NCBI GenBank assembly: GCA_026027325.1
Contig: JAMSLZ010000008.1
Location: 496,001 to 560,000 of the forward strand
Reading direction: 5' to 3'
DNA length: 64,000 nucleotides
DNA from: Actinomucor elegans
Lineage: Eukaryota; Mucoromycota; Mucoromycetes; Mucorales; Mucoraceae
Part shown: positions 48,536 to 59,996 of the stretch, one piece after another
How positions within the stretch are numbered: position 1 is the first letter of the stretch
Layout of the letters: every line of letters begins with the position of its first letter
Notes under the pieces: model-generated
What the model saw: only the letters and a program-made list of their open reading frames with translations
Databases searched by the model: none
Told to the model about the DNA's origin: nothing
Translations under genes and position numbers: made by a program

Positions 48536-50507
48536 TTACATGGCTGCCTTGGCAAGTTCAATACCAGCCTTCAACTTGGCAGGGATCTCAGGGTTATAAA
48601 TTAAAGTAACAAGGCCTTCAACAAAGTTCCAACCCTTGGTGCCACTCTTGATGGGATAGTCCAAAACAGGAGGAATAGGTGTCTTGACACCGGGAATACG
48701 ATCAGTGGTAATGGCCTTGGGAACACACAATCCACGAAGACCTTCAGCACCAGCAAAACGGCCATAACCAGAGATGCCAACACCACCAAATGGAAGACTT
48801 TGACAGAGATAGTTGACAGCAAAATCATTGACATTAGCCATACCAACCTTGAGACGCAAACACATCTTTTCAGCAAGATCCTTGTCTGAAGAAAAGACAG
48901 AGGAGCCCAAACCAAAAGGACAAAGATTGGCAATACGAAGAGCATCCTCAGGACCATTGTGCTTCATCACAACCATGATAGGAGCAAATGCCTCATTATT
49001 ACAAATAGCCATATCGGCAGTGACGTCAACGAGCAAAGTAGGTTCAAAGTATTGGCCGTGCTTATGTACGGGATGATGGAAACGCTTACCACCGTGCAAA
49101 AGACGAGCACCACGAGAAACAGCTTCTTGAACCAAACCTTCCAACTTTTCAAATTGATTGCCCATGGTCATAGCACCACAGTCAACGCCTTCACCATCAG
49201 CAAGGATAGAGCCTTGACGAAGCTTACTGACACGCACACTAAGATCCTCAACAACCTTGTCATAGATTTCAGCAGCAATAATAATACGTTCGATACCAAT
49301 ACAGTTTTGTCCGCAGTTTTGGAATACACCGCGCATCAAGACAGGAATACATTGAACCAAATCAGCGTCCTTTAACAAAATAGCACAATCCTTACCACCC
49401 AATTCAAGCACACAAGGTACAAGATAATCAGCAGCATTACGTTGAACCAATTTACCTACAGCAGGGGAGCCAATGAACGTAATATGGTTCACACCCGAAC
49501 GAACGACTTCCTCACCAACATCAGCAAAACCATTAACGAACTGAACAAGATCAGGATCAAATCCATGAACAGAAAGACATGTCTTGATAATTTGTTCATA
49601 ATAACGCGAAGACCAGGCGACGTATTCAGAACACTTGACTATGATACCGTTACCGGACATGAGAGCAGAAATAACAGGACCGATGGCGTTATGGAAAGGA
49701 TAATTCCAACTGACCAAAGCAGATACAACACCCAAAGGTTGATAGACAACCTTGGAGTTCTTGTACATCATCATCAAACCAGGGCTACGATAATCATCAG
49801 CCAGTACAGCCTCGCCATGATCAATCGTCCATCGCAACTTGGCACAAGTAGTAATCAACTCACCCAAACTGGCATCAATCACTAGAAAACAAACATGAAT
49901 AAATAAAGCTTGTTTATAAACTCCTTTTTATTATTATTACTTACTTGTTTTTCCAGTATCTCTACAATCTACTTGACAGATTGTTTCCTGGTTTTCTAAT
50001 ACAAAAGCAAGCAAGGAACGAAGCACAGCACGACGCTGTTCAAAGGTAGTCTTGGCCCACTTTACTTGAGCGGCAGCGGTACGTTCATAAAGGTCTTTAA
50101 CTTCTTTAGGAGAAGGAGAAGGAATAGTATCAATGAGGAAACCAGTAGAAGGATCATAGCAGACAATGTTTGAAGGATCACTAGCATTCTGTATTTTACA
50201 AAAACACACTTTAGTTTTCGAGTCGATATTGTAACAACGCGTCAACTTACACGAATAGAAGGGTCTTCAAGTACTTTGCCTTTCCATTTGGGGTTGGCAG
50301 CTATAGAAAAAAATTGTAGGTTAAGTCTATGAAACTCAAGGTTTTATGTATTAAAAGCGTCTACTTTACAACTTCAGAATTACCTTCAGGTGCTGGAACA
50401 GTAAACTTTTTGGGAGAAGGGGTGGATAACCAGTTAAGAAGAAACCAACTAACAAGGGCACCCAAGCCAACGGAAGCCCATTGTGACACTGTTAATTCAA
50501 CAGCCAT
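48536..50507 (-). CDS. MSC7: Membrane-anchored aldehyde dehydrogenase, MSC7 type
   Basis: Oxidises aldehydes with NAD(P)+, judging by family. Exons 50507-50384, 50300-50251, 50188-49945 and 49881-48536 give 587 aa. The N terminus has one hydrophobic segment (SVGLGALVSWFLLNWL, residues ~12-27), which suggests anchoring, probably in the ER membrane as in yeast Msc7. The ALDH core follows: NYPFHNAIGPVISAL, the catalytic Glu in LELGGKD (about residue 299), and the nucleophile Cys in CGQNCIGIER (about residue 333). The late motif is LPFGGVGISGYGRFAG. Both catalytic residues are present, so the enzyme should be active. The C-terminal extension (VEGLVTLIYNPEIPAKL) is typical of this subfamily. It converges on MO25, with 184 bp between stops. 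Confidence 0.9.
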
Positions 50508-50884
50508 CGCGTATTGTTTTTTTGATGGAGAAGAAAAAGAAGAAAAAATGACAGTGAGTAAAGGTTGCTGTCTCTTTGACCGTTGCAAAACCAATAATCT
50601 GGCTTTTAAAAAAGAGATGGCTGTAGATTTCTTGACGGATTCAGCGTTTAGTGTTACCTGAACTCGAGGTTTGCTCTCATTCCATCCGTTTAATCCGGCC
50701 GGGAACTTTTTGAGCAACGGATAATCGTTTATCTACGACCATTTCTTCTATTCAACTATTGAAGCTGCCCATTTTGAGCCAGGATTGAGCGTGATTTTTA
50801 AACATTGATTGGCTATAGTTTACTGCTAATCATTATAAATAAACCTTATCCGTTGTTACTTTGATAAAATAATAATATAAGCAG

Positions 50885-50975
50885 GTGCAGTAGGTCATTA
50901 TGAACATGGAATACTATGCAGATGCGACATTGGACGGAATTCAGTAATCTATCGACCATTAGATTCAATTTACAC
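50885..50975 (+). repeat. Dispersed diverged repeat, best-preserved core
   Basis: Reads GTGCAGTAGGTCATTATGAA, CATGGAATACTATGCAGATG and CGACATTGGACGGAATT. Chosen as reference because each of its blocks is matched by at least two other copies. Confidence 0.55.
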
Positions 50976-51049
50976 GAAATGCAGGTAATCTTTCGTCTCT
51001 ACCCAAGATGTAATATACATATAGAACTTTAATAAATATAACAGTTCTA

Positions 51050-51120
51050 ATAGATGCATTAGTTCATTCAAAATATGGACTATGCATCAGATGCGAATAT
51101 TAAACGAGGAATACTAAAAT
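51050..51120 (+). repeat. Dispersed diverged repeat, copy
   Basis: Reads GTTCTAATAGATGCATTAGT, TCATTCAAAATATGG, then CATCAGATGCGAATATTAAA and CGAGGAATAC. Only about 90 bp after the 50885 copy and in the same direction. Confidence 0.5.
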
Positions 51121-51300
51121 CTGCACTGCAAAGCAATTTCTACACGGCGAAACTGACATTTCCGTATAGGTTATGATGAACGAGAGTTTTTTATAGTTTT
51201 CCTATTGTACAAGATCAGATAAATAATAATAATAAATATGATAACGATGATGGTAATATGATTAGGCTGTAGATATTAAATAATACAAGTACTGCTTGAT

Positions 51301-54300
51301 TTATGGGTGGACACCAATATGGTTACCAACACGAACCTACGTTACAACAGGCATGAATATAATATGCAATCATAGATCATATAGACTTACCAAAGTCTCT
51401 AGCGAATTGGTTCCATTCTCGAGCAAGTCTTCATCAAAACGCAGGGCGTTCTTTTCGAACAAAACAACTAGCGTGCTTCCACCAAAGGCAAAATAACCCA
51501 ATTCATCTGCTCTTGCCAAATAGTCGCCTTCTTTAGCTGTCAAGACAATAGAGCCCACCATCATGGCGCCAATACAGACAATGGCTACTTTACCAAACAC
51601 TTCGGTATCCATATAGACAATGTCACGCTTGTTTTCACCATACACGTCCAATGTAGTTCGAATAGCCATTGGATTCACAGTATAATACTGCCCTTTGACA
51701 CTATGAATCTTAGTAATGACACCATCCACAGGAGAATGATAACGGTGGTAATCCTGCGGTGCCAATCTAAAGATGGCCAAAGAGCCATTCTCAAATGCCT
51801 TAGCTTCTTCTGCATCGTCTAATAATTTGGGCAAAGTAAAATCGAAGCCTTTAATCCAGAAACTGGTTGCACTATCGATTGTGTCAAAGGCCATCATACG
51901 ACAATCTGCAGGGCTGACAGCCACTCTCTTGTCATCAGACGAATCACAAGGACGGGACCCAGGTTTGAGCTTTCTGTAAAAGAACTCATTGAACGTATTA
52001 AAGTTTTCAATAGGTTCAAGCGCTTCGCTCATGTCCAGCTGATGGAACTTTATAAATGCGCGAATATCGCGTTTAGAAAGTGGATCATCAAAGCGACGGC
52101 CTTGCTTGATAGACATATTTTCCAAAATTCGTTGTGCTATATGTATATAAGATCAGTTATATGGACACAACAAAACTAATGATAGATGTTTACCTGCTTT
52201 CGATTGAACTCCGGTTTTCATGCCCTTATATAATAGCCGCATACCTATACGAATATAAACACTCATGCGTTCATCAATCAATTGGCCGGTTAAACGGTCT
52301 TTAACGATGATATTGGCATTGTTCTAACGCAGTCGGGTTAGCCTTATGGATAAGCACTTTTAAATAGAAACAGACCTTGCCAGCAGCATAACTACCATAG
52401 CCAACCTTGTTGACCAACTTCACAAACCATCTAATGATTAATTGGTTTTATTTTTAGTAGAGCTTCGGTCTAATCTAGCCAAGAAAAAAAAACTTACCTT
52501 CTTTGTGCCTGAGCTTCAGAACCAATGTTACTCAGCAAGAACCTATCAACCGTTGTCCAATCATTGGCAGCACAAGTCGCAACATGCGTAACAATATCCA
52601 TTTGGCCACGCTTGAAAAGATTTGGCTTATGGCAAATAGGACACTCGTTTAATCGAATCACTTTTTCTGGAGTGTGTCTGCGTGAATGCGTTTCGTGGTC
52701 ATTATCATTTTGAAGCTCCAGCTTTTTTAGAGGACCATTAATGTATTGAATACCATCTGCTTCAGCTAGAGCTTCATAGTCTGCTTCATCAGGTGATTGT
52801 AGCGAAGTTGAAATAGTTGAATCAGAGTTTGTTAGATCAACATCATCACCATCATCATATTCGCTAGAGTTAATGAAATCATCATCTTGGCTAATATCAT
52901 CATCACCATCATTACCATCGGATGCGTCGTCTATATTGTTTTGATCCTCGTCTTCATCGTTATCTGAAGCAGGTAAAAAGTATGGATTGACAGTTTTGTT
53001 ATTATTGGGATCTACAGGTAGATCAGAACCTGCTTCAATGATGGTATTTGCATCTACATGGCTCGATTTTTCGTCTGCAGCCAATATGAAATTCTCCAAA
53101 CTCTTGACTAGTTCATCCATTGTCAAATCTTCTGTAGGCTCCTTGCCGTTTTCTGTCCAGAATCGATCCAAAGTAGATTCAGAGATGTTGGAGCACAAAG
53201 TTTCCAACATGGTTTGAACCTCAAGTCGACTCATAGTATTGGAATTGTCATCATCACACGTTTTTGCCAAGGCGACCCAGAACATCCTTCTTATTTCGGT
53301 ATAAGGGACAAATTTGGCACGAATGGTCAAAGTAGGATGGACATCATCCTGCCATTTTTCAGGCTTAGCCAACTTTAAAGGGATTGTGTGTCTACCCATA
53401 TTATGTTCAATCTCTTCAGAAGGGGTATGCTCAGCACTGGTGTCAGTATCAGTAGGCATCATTTGGATAATGTCTGATATGCTAATCTCTTGAGATGCGA
53501 CGAAATCATTATTGGTAAACTTGTCCTTGTCATAAACAGCAAATTTGATCTTGTAATTTTCTTCTGAGCTCTTAACATGAAAGTAGAGTTTTTCGTTCCA
53601 AACAGGCTTCAAGCTGTGACGAATAGCTCTTGTACGAAAGGTGGAGACGCCGTAAGTAACAATGACAAAAGGATCCATATCAAAACCAGTACGGATAACG
53701 TTTTTTTCGGGGGGAAGGTCATCGGCGCTTTCAATCTCCAAGAAGGTGATGCCCATTACATCGGAATAAAACCTGGCATAACCACCTGTTTGCGTTCGTT
53801 TATGTTTGAATTTACTCTTAGGTTTTCTTCTTTTTGGTGATTGTTCATCAGATGAGAGACTGGCAATAGAAGACGTCGAGTTTTCTTTCTTGAGTCTAAA
53901 TCGACTACTGAATGATGTGATACTGGAACTTTGCTGCAGGGCTGATGGTTGCTCGGATGTTTCTTCCTTTTCTTGACCATTTGATAATAGAGATCGCCAT
54001 TCTTCAGCAATTTCTTCTGATGATGATGAGACAAAGCCATATTGCACGCGAATTTCTGCTTGGTCTGTATCCGATGCACTGGTACTAATATCGACTTCTT
54101 CGTGTCTTTTCCTCAAAAGGAATCGCCTATGTTGGCGACTGGTTTGAGATAGCGGATACCATTTAGCCTATCCAAAAAAAAAAAAAAACATTTAGTTTGA
54201 GTTACACCATCCTATTACTGCGATTATTTACAGTGTTTTCTTCAAATAAAAGAGACTGGTCAGCAAAGAGCTGCTCAAGCGACCAACCGATTTGACCCAA

Positions 54301-54700
54301 GAAAATAGAAGAGAACCTATCTTTACTGAAGACAGTGATAGTTAACCCTTGCTTTTTCAAAGCACTTAGTCTCTTTTTATGAGTGATAATATCTTTGGAT
54401 AAATTGAACTCAAAAGAACAGAGCCATTCTGGATTTGCAGCCTTTCTGATCGTATCCGTTCTTTGTTTTATTCCACCACAACATACATTCGCATAAGGGC
54501 TCGGAACATTTGTCTATTGCAAAGCATAAATATAGGAGGACCTCATAAGCCAAAAAGAGTCTTACCTCATCTTCTCGACCTAAACCTCGAGCTTCAACGA
54601 CATTGACCCTTAAAATTAAATTAGCAACCATTTTCTGAGATTTCTCACGAAAAGTAGATGAAAGAGGAGGATTGCGTTTTAATGAAGAAAAGCGATGCAC
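51301..54700 (-). CDS. PSD2: C2-domain phosphatidylserine decarboxylase (PSD2 type)
   Basis: Makes phosphatidylethanolamine from phosphatidylserine in the endosome/Golgi system, by family. Seven exons: 54700-54566, 54513-54232, 54167-52498, 52430-52376, 52323-52194, 52136-51391 and 51336-51301, giving 1017 aa; starting at the inner ATG (54631) would give 994. Order of parts: a first C2 domain ([16 protein letters not shown]), and a second C2 ([35 protein letters not shown]). Then an EF-hand-like helical part, a very acidic stretch, a Cys/His finger ([13 protein letters not shown]) and the decarboxylase. The decarboxylase shows [16 protein letters not shown], the [10 protein letters not shown] motif and [10 protein letters not shown]. 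The GGST motif is where self-cleavage creates the pyruvoyl group, and it is intact. Confidence 0.94.
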
Positions 54701-54925
54701 AAAAGGAAGACGGCGACTACTATTTATGTCATTGACGTTGTTACTACGTCGGTGCAGTAACTCGGCTGCATCACTAGTGCCTTGTTTGGGAGTTAATTCG
54801 TCAATTTTGTCGGGTTTAAATGGAAAAGCAAAAGTAAATGGCGAAACGCGGTTTCAGAACCGCTTTTTTTGTAGCATTAGTAAACTCGTGTTTGAATCTC
54901 AGATCTTTTTTTTTATTGATTTGGT

Positions 54926-55714
54926 TTATGCTTGATTATCTGCAAAGTCGCCTTCAATACCGGGCTCCAGAATAGCAGCATGCCCTAGAATAATCATCGC
55001 TCCTGCGCCTAATGAAAGCAATAGAAATAAGAATTTTATCATTTCATGGTTTGTAGCACAAACTTACCGATTATCCAGAAAATGGCACCAGTTGCCCCGG
55101 AGAATAAGAGTAACACAACACAGCCGATGGCATAGGTTGCATAAAGCGAAGCTGATGATAGCACAAAGCCTGCAATGTTAATAGGCCCCTGCTGATTGCT
55201 CAGCCTAGATATCAAATAAAAACCACCAAATACGAAGCCAATAGCGAACAATAAAATCCAATGTGTTAAACTAGGTGGATTTATTAACGATTAATCACCC
55301 AAGATTTATCTCTTTTCCATGCTACTTACATTGAGTAAAGAGCTAATCCAAGTATAATCAAAAAATAATTGGACGAAAAATACTGAAGATTATAACTAAA
55401 AACGTTCAAGATTAGTCTATTTGTCGTACCATCGATTCAATGCAATTCTTATTCATTTACTTCCATCTTTGTGTAATTAATTGAAAGGAAGTTGTAAAGT
55501 TGAATCGATTTCTATCAAAAAATTCGCTGAAAGGTCTCAAGTTGGACAGCCTTTCACGTTTAAATCTATATAGAAATGATAATCGTCCTTGGTTTGTTTC
55601 TTCTTCAGTCGATGTATTGACGTGATTGATGCTCTCATGGTTCGTAGGCTTAGGTATGAACGAGTCAAGCGCTGCTGAAGCTGCAGGAGCTAGTAAGGTT
55701 GTAGCTGAGGCCAT
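54926..55714 (-). CDS. PRA1/YIP3 family prenylated Rab acceptor
   Basis: Small four-helix membrane protein of the ER-Golgi that handles prenylated Rab GTPases. Exons 55714-55461, 55395-55330, 55270-55068 and 55008-54926 give 201 aa with closed phases. The cytosolic N terminus ends with the family phrase RERLSNLRPFSEFFDRNRF, then QRWNYNLQYFSSNYFLIILG, which is the PRA1 core. The two hydrophobic hairpins are LTHWILLFAIGFVFGGFYLI and SASLYATYAIGCVVLLLF, with FWIIGAGAMIILGHAAI. The end is acidic (LEPGIEGDFADNQA). It starts 225 bp upstream of the PSD2-type gene's start region, in the same direction. Only fragments appear as long ORFs, so the gene is easily missed. Confidence 0.88.
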
Positions 55715-56328
55715 TGAAATAGTAGATATAAAAGAAAAGAATAAGATCGAATGTATGAAATATGTATTTTATCTATTACATTTTACAATATGCCATATTT
55801 CCCCCCCCCCGTTTACTATTATCTCCATCTAGCAAATATGGTATTATCGATCTCAATGAGTTTCAGTGATGGCATAAGCGATTGATGGCATGAGAATTAT
55901 AACTGGGAGACTCGTTTGAGGAATGGCCCTCAACAAATATGCACATACCAATCATAACAAACTACACTCTTTCTAGAAGTTATTTGCGGAGCAAATTGCC
56001 CATTTTCGAATAGTGTGTGTGCAACCAAGGGGCAACTTTTTTTTCCAACCGTCAATTGCTTAGTTTACCCATGGCCAATGTGTTGCGCATGACCAGAGTG
56101 CAAAGTGTGCAGAAGTATTTCAGTGGTGGCATTGCCAATAACAAATTTGCAGCAATTACCAAAGCCTTACATTTTTATTAAAGGGGCCAAAAGTGATCCA
56201 AATATTCGTCAGAGAGCTAGATAAACATATAAGGTTTCTTACACCAATAAAGTTATACACATTAGTATGTCTCATTTACAGCATATTGCTATATGTGTGT
56301 TGCACCAAAAGGCTTTGCTTTATTTTCA
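55715..56328. other. Gap upstream of PRA1
   Basis: Holds a C10 run at 55801-55810 and the PRA1 upstream region. No gene is seen. Confidence 0.45.
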
Positions 56329-58095
56329 TTATCCGCATTTAACTTCTAAACTTCCACAAATACTACAATCGTTGGGACTAATTTTTCCAACATTGCATAG
56401 GGTGTAGCTGGCTCTATATCCATATGTGATTGTTTGTACAGCGGGTTCAGAGTAGGTCTGAGATAAGAGTGTTGCAGCTTTACTAGTACTGGCAGCTTCA
56501 TAGTGTTGTATTACAGCGAAAGACTTCAGTTTGGAGCTTGTTGAATATCTCTTGGAGTCTATAAATTGCAGAAGGATTAACTTTAAATACGACATTAATT
56601 ATTATTACAATTTTTTAGTGAACTTTCGTTAGTAACATGATTTAGATGTCTTTTATCAGCAGTTTCTTCTTGAACAACAAGATCACTTACTACATCCTCT
56701 AAACTTCATGGATGGTCGTGCCTCCTTGATGTTCCACTTTCTTCAAAGATAGATTCAACATTCTGTTTGCGAAAAACAGATCCTTGCAGATTATGTTTAT
56801 TGAAGTATAATCGTCGCAGGTACAAAAAGGCATTTGGTTTTCACCGTCATTCACCTTGATATGATAACTTTTGTTTTCTGCGGTAAGGGACAACACTGTT
56901 ACAAAATTGAATCTTTTTTCAATAATCATACATCCAGCTTCAACTTCTATAGTAATAATATATTCTGATTCTTATTAACAGAAATATATGATAATATTAA
57001 TACATACCTGACAGATCAAATGTTTTCTTACGTCTGATTTCTTTTTGTATTTGTTATATATATATATTGCTGGAAAGAACACATCATCCTGCATATAAAT
57101 TGGAGGAATTAGCTCATTCAAGACATATACAAGCGCATCTACTCTTTACGTTCTTATAAAAGACAAGTAGACTTCTTTCAAATGGCAATCCCAAATTTCT
57201 ATAGAATTGTTGGTTGAAACAACATATAAGCTCTCCTATGTTATTCAAAATATAAATAAAATCAATGCAGAAGACTCAGTCTTTTATATATATATATCAG
57301 TCTCCCAAATGCGTTGGATCATAGTCCTTTCTTTGATGGGCTTTCCCTGCCGAAATGGTCGATCAAGGGAGAAGCTGTCCAAAATTCATTGTTTTGATAT
57401 GCAAGAACAAATTTTTCATAGTAAACATTGATGTCGGCTTCATCTCTTTCCGTCAATATATTCGCCATTAAAACAAACCGATATTTTTTGATAGTAACTA
57501 CTTTTCTATTCAGTTTTATCCCAGGGGAGAATAAAACATTTTGATTGATATTCTATTATATTTCTAAGTTGAAAGCCATGTCCTTGTTTCAACCAAGATA
57601 ATCAGTACTTGGGAGGATTTTGAGAATCTGAATTAGTTGTCTTCCAAGCAAGAGTTGCACCGTTCCCTGTAGCCTGGCTTCGCACAACAATGGTATCTAA
57701 ATGACAATACGAGTTTGCAAGAATAAAACTTGTTTGCTACCTTCGACAAAAATCAAAAGGTTAATGAGTACATCAGCATCAATTCTCATTATTGTCTTAA
57801 TGTTTGCCCATGTCATGTTTTGGAAAACTTTTTCTTCAATTATTCTTTTAAATTGATTGCTTAAAAGTACAGTATGTAAATCAGCCAGTGCTCCTGGGAA
57901 ATGATCGTTATGGATCCAATTGTATTTGAGTTCTACATTGTCTGGACCTGCCTTGAACCTTATCATACTAATACAGCCTTGCTATCTACAGAATAATGTT
58001 TCGTGCATCTTTTTTTTTTGTATATCCTTCTTCAGTTGGCTAAGAAGAATTTCTAATGGTTTTAGGTCCATACCAATGGCACATATTGTACTAAA
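56329..58095 (-). pseudogene. Decayed MULE-type transposase with SWIM-like zinc motif
   Basis: Reading on the minus strand from right to left, blocks typical of Mutator-like transposases with a SWIM finger appear in order. They are a zinc-finger-like N-terminal block ending GCISMIRFKAGPDNVELKY (near 57900-58000) with NWIHNDHFPG; the helical EEKVFQNMTWANIKTIMRID; a late MULE block YYEKFVLAYQNNEFW (about 57380-57420); and the SWIM-like CTCDDYTSINIICKDLFFA (about 56780-56840). A short Cys-pair tail (ISPNDCSICGS) lies at 56330-56400. The family expects CxC..CxH; here CKH is changed to CKD. In-frame stops (for example just before QGC and inside the YYEKF block) and frameshifts break it into pieces, so it is inactive. 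Terminal inverted repeats were not found. Confidence 0.65.
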
Positions 58096-58320
58096 AATAC
58101 ATGTAGATCTTTAGATATAACTTTATTTATCAAAATTGAGAATAGTATTAAAGACTTATCTCTTGATTCAGAACAAAAGAAAGCAACACTTATTTCATTC
58201 ACGAAGTGCTTAAACAGAACAGTTTTTTTTTATTCATTTAATTAATTCGAAAAGATAAACAGTATAATTTATATACATATTTGAAGTACAAGCGAAATAT
58301 GGGATATCTGGAAATGGTGT

Positions 58321-58369
<49 letters not shown>

Positions 58370-59996
58370 ATAGAAAAAAGCATTTTTGGCATCTTCAGGT
58401 AAACCAGGCCAATTATCTACTTTCGCGTTCAAGGGCTTCTTCATTTCTATCTAGACCCTTTTTTTAAAAGTATGGTCATAAAACTTGTAAAGAATTTTAT
58501 TCTCTTCGTTTTCGATGCATGCCTTGTATTTGTCTTTAGGCATATTGAATGTACATGAGCTTCGGCCAAATTCATTAAAATGATCTGATTAAGAATCAAC
58601 CTCGTGAAAATGCTGCTTTCATTTTGCTCTTGGAGATTTATTTTAAATGTCTAGCCTTAAAGGATCAGTATTCATATTTACTACTGAATCTACCTTTGCA
58701 TTGTGATAAGTTTGAAAGATTGAGAATGATATGTCATCTCAAAGGAATACTATTTGAAGTCAAAACAATCAAATGAATTATAAAGATTGAAACAATTAGC
58801 CAATGAATGAAAATGTACACATGTTTTAAAGTTTTTCCAGAAAATTGGTATGATGGAGGCAATTTCAACACATAGAATACCTCAGTCGATCTTAGTCAAA
58901 TGTCACATCCAATTGGTATTTTTTATTCAAAATGAGTGGATGTATCTACTAAATGATCAATTTGGTTCTGATATAATGAATGCCTTAATTAGATGTGTAA
59001 TGTGATTACTTGGATTGGCCCGTCCTTTCGGTATATGCAACCAGAACATATGAAGTTATGGTATCTATTTGCGCCATTAAACCAAGAAAACATCATTATA
59101 TATCATAGAGCGCTTGACCTGTGAGGTATACGCTTCATACTAAAGATTTCGAGTGAGTAAACTATGAGTGAATTGATGCATTAATAATACATGGACAATA
59201 GGTTCACAATTATTACTATAACCGTGAAAAGTTGCTTTCCCACACTATTTATATGAATCTATTGGTGTGCATGAATAGGATACCAAACTAGCAAGAACTT
59301 GCAAAGTCTTTATTTGTTCTAGAAGAGTTTGATCAAGTAGCTCAATGTTGCGTAATAACAATACACCAACGTTTTTAATCCTTGTTTTAGTCTGGGTTCT
59401 GTCAATAGTAACTAATAAAAGCCTAACCGTTACAGGATACATCCATACACTACTGTTGATATCTTTAGTCAAAAAAAAAGGTAGGTGTGCGAGAGAGTAC
59501 AAATATACCTTATATTTCTCGATGATAGACGATAGTACCTTACCAACTGAAATATACCGCATCATTTGACAGGACAAACTACTATAATAGTGCTGATACA
59601 TTCTCCAAAATTGATTCAATTCATTATTGGTTACTTTAATTAAAGCTCAGTCACTTTATTATGTCGAACTGTCAAAAATATAATCTAAACAAGAGCACGG
59701 ACAGTATAAACCACCCGCATGTGTAATTTGATTGTTTCCAAAGGTTTCATTGGTCTATCTAACTTTTGTCGAAAACAATAACAGACTAACACTCCAAAAT
59801 AAGCTTGAAACATAACAGAGCTTAAATCGCATCGCTTCATCACGGAGATGTCGTATCAATCACCATCTCTGCTGACTTCGTTGTTGGTACTCCGAAGATA
59901 AAGATTAGGCCTATAAAATAGGTTTTATACCTTTGTCTTCTCTCTCTTTCTATACTTTTTTTTTATTTTATTTTTATAGTTTTATTTTCTTTACAG
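58096..59996. other. AT-rich region, possibly more element debris
   Basis: Contains the A44 run and a minus-strand reading segment near 58460-58580 (EFGRSSCTFNMPKDKYKACI, then ENEENKILYKFYDHTFK) that looks protein-like but ends in stops. The ORF at 59245-59619 (minus, 124 aa) has no recognisable domain. The LrgAB-like promoter must be at the right end; CTTTACAG directly before its ATG could be the acceptor of a 5' UTR intron. Confidence 0.4.
58324..58367. repeat. A44 homopolymer
   Basis: Uninterrupted run of 44 A, the longest in the window, beside the 5' side (right end) of the decayed transposase. Confidence 0.9.

Larger units (their letters stand above)
50508..51300. other. Gap with three dispersed-repeat copies
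   Basis: Upstream of the ALDH gene and downstream of the PSD gene. Three repeat-like stretches occur (50740-50790 partial, 50885-50975, 51050-51120). No gene is seen. Confidence 0.5.

Noticed and set aside
59245..59619. 124-aa minus-strand ORF
   Set aside because: Composition follows the AT-rich background and no motif is seen. It may be relic coding DNA, but the evidence is too weak for a feature.
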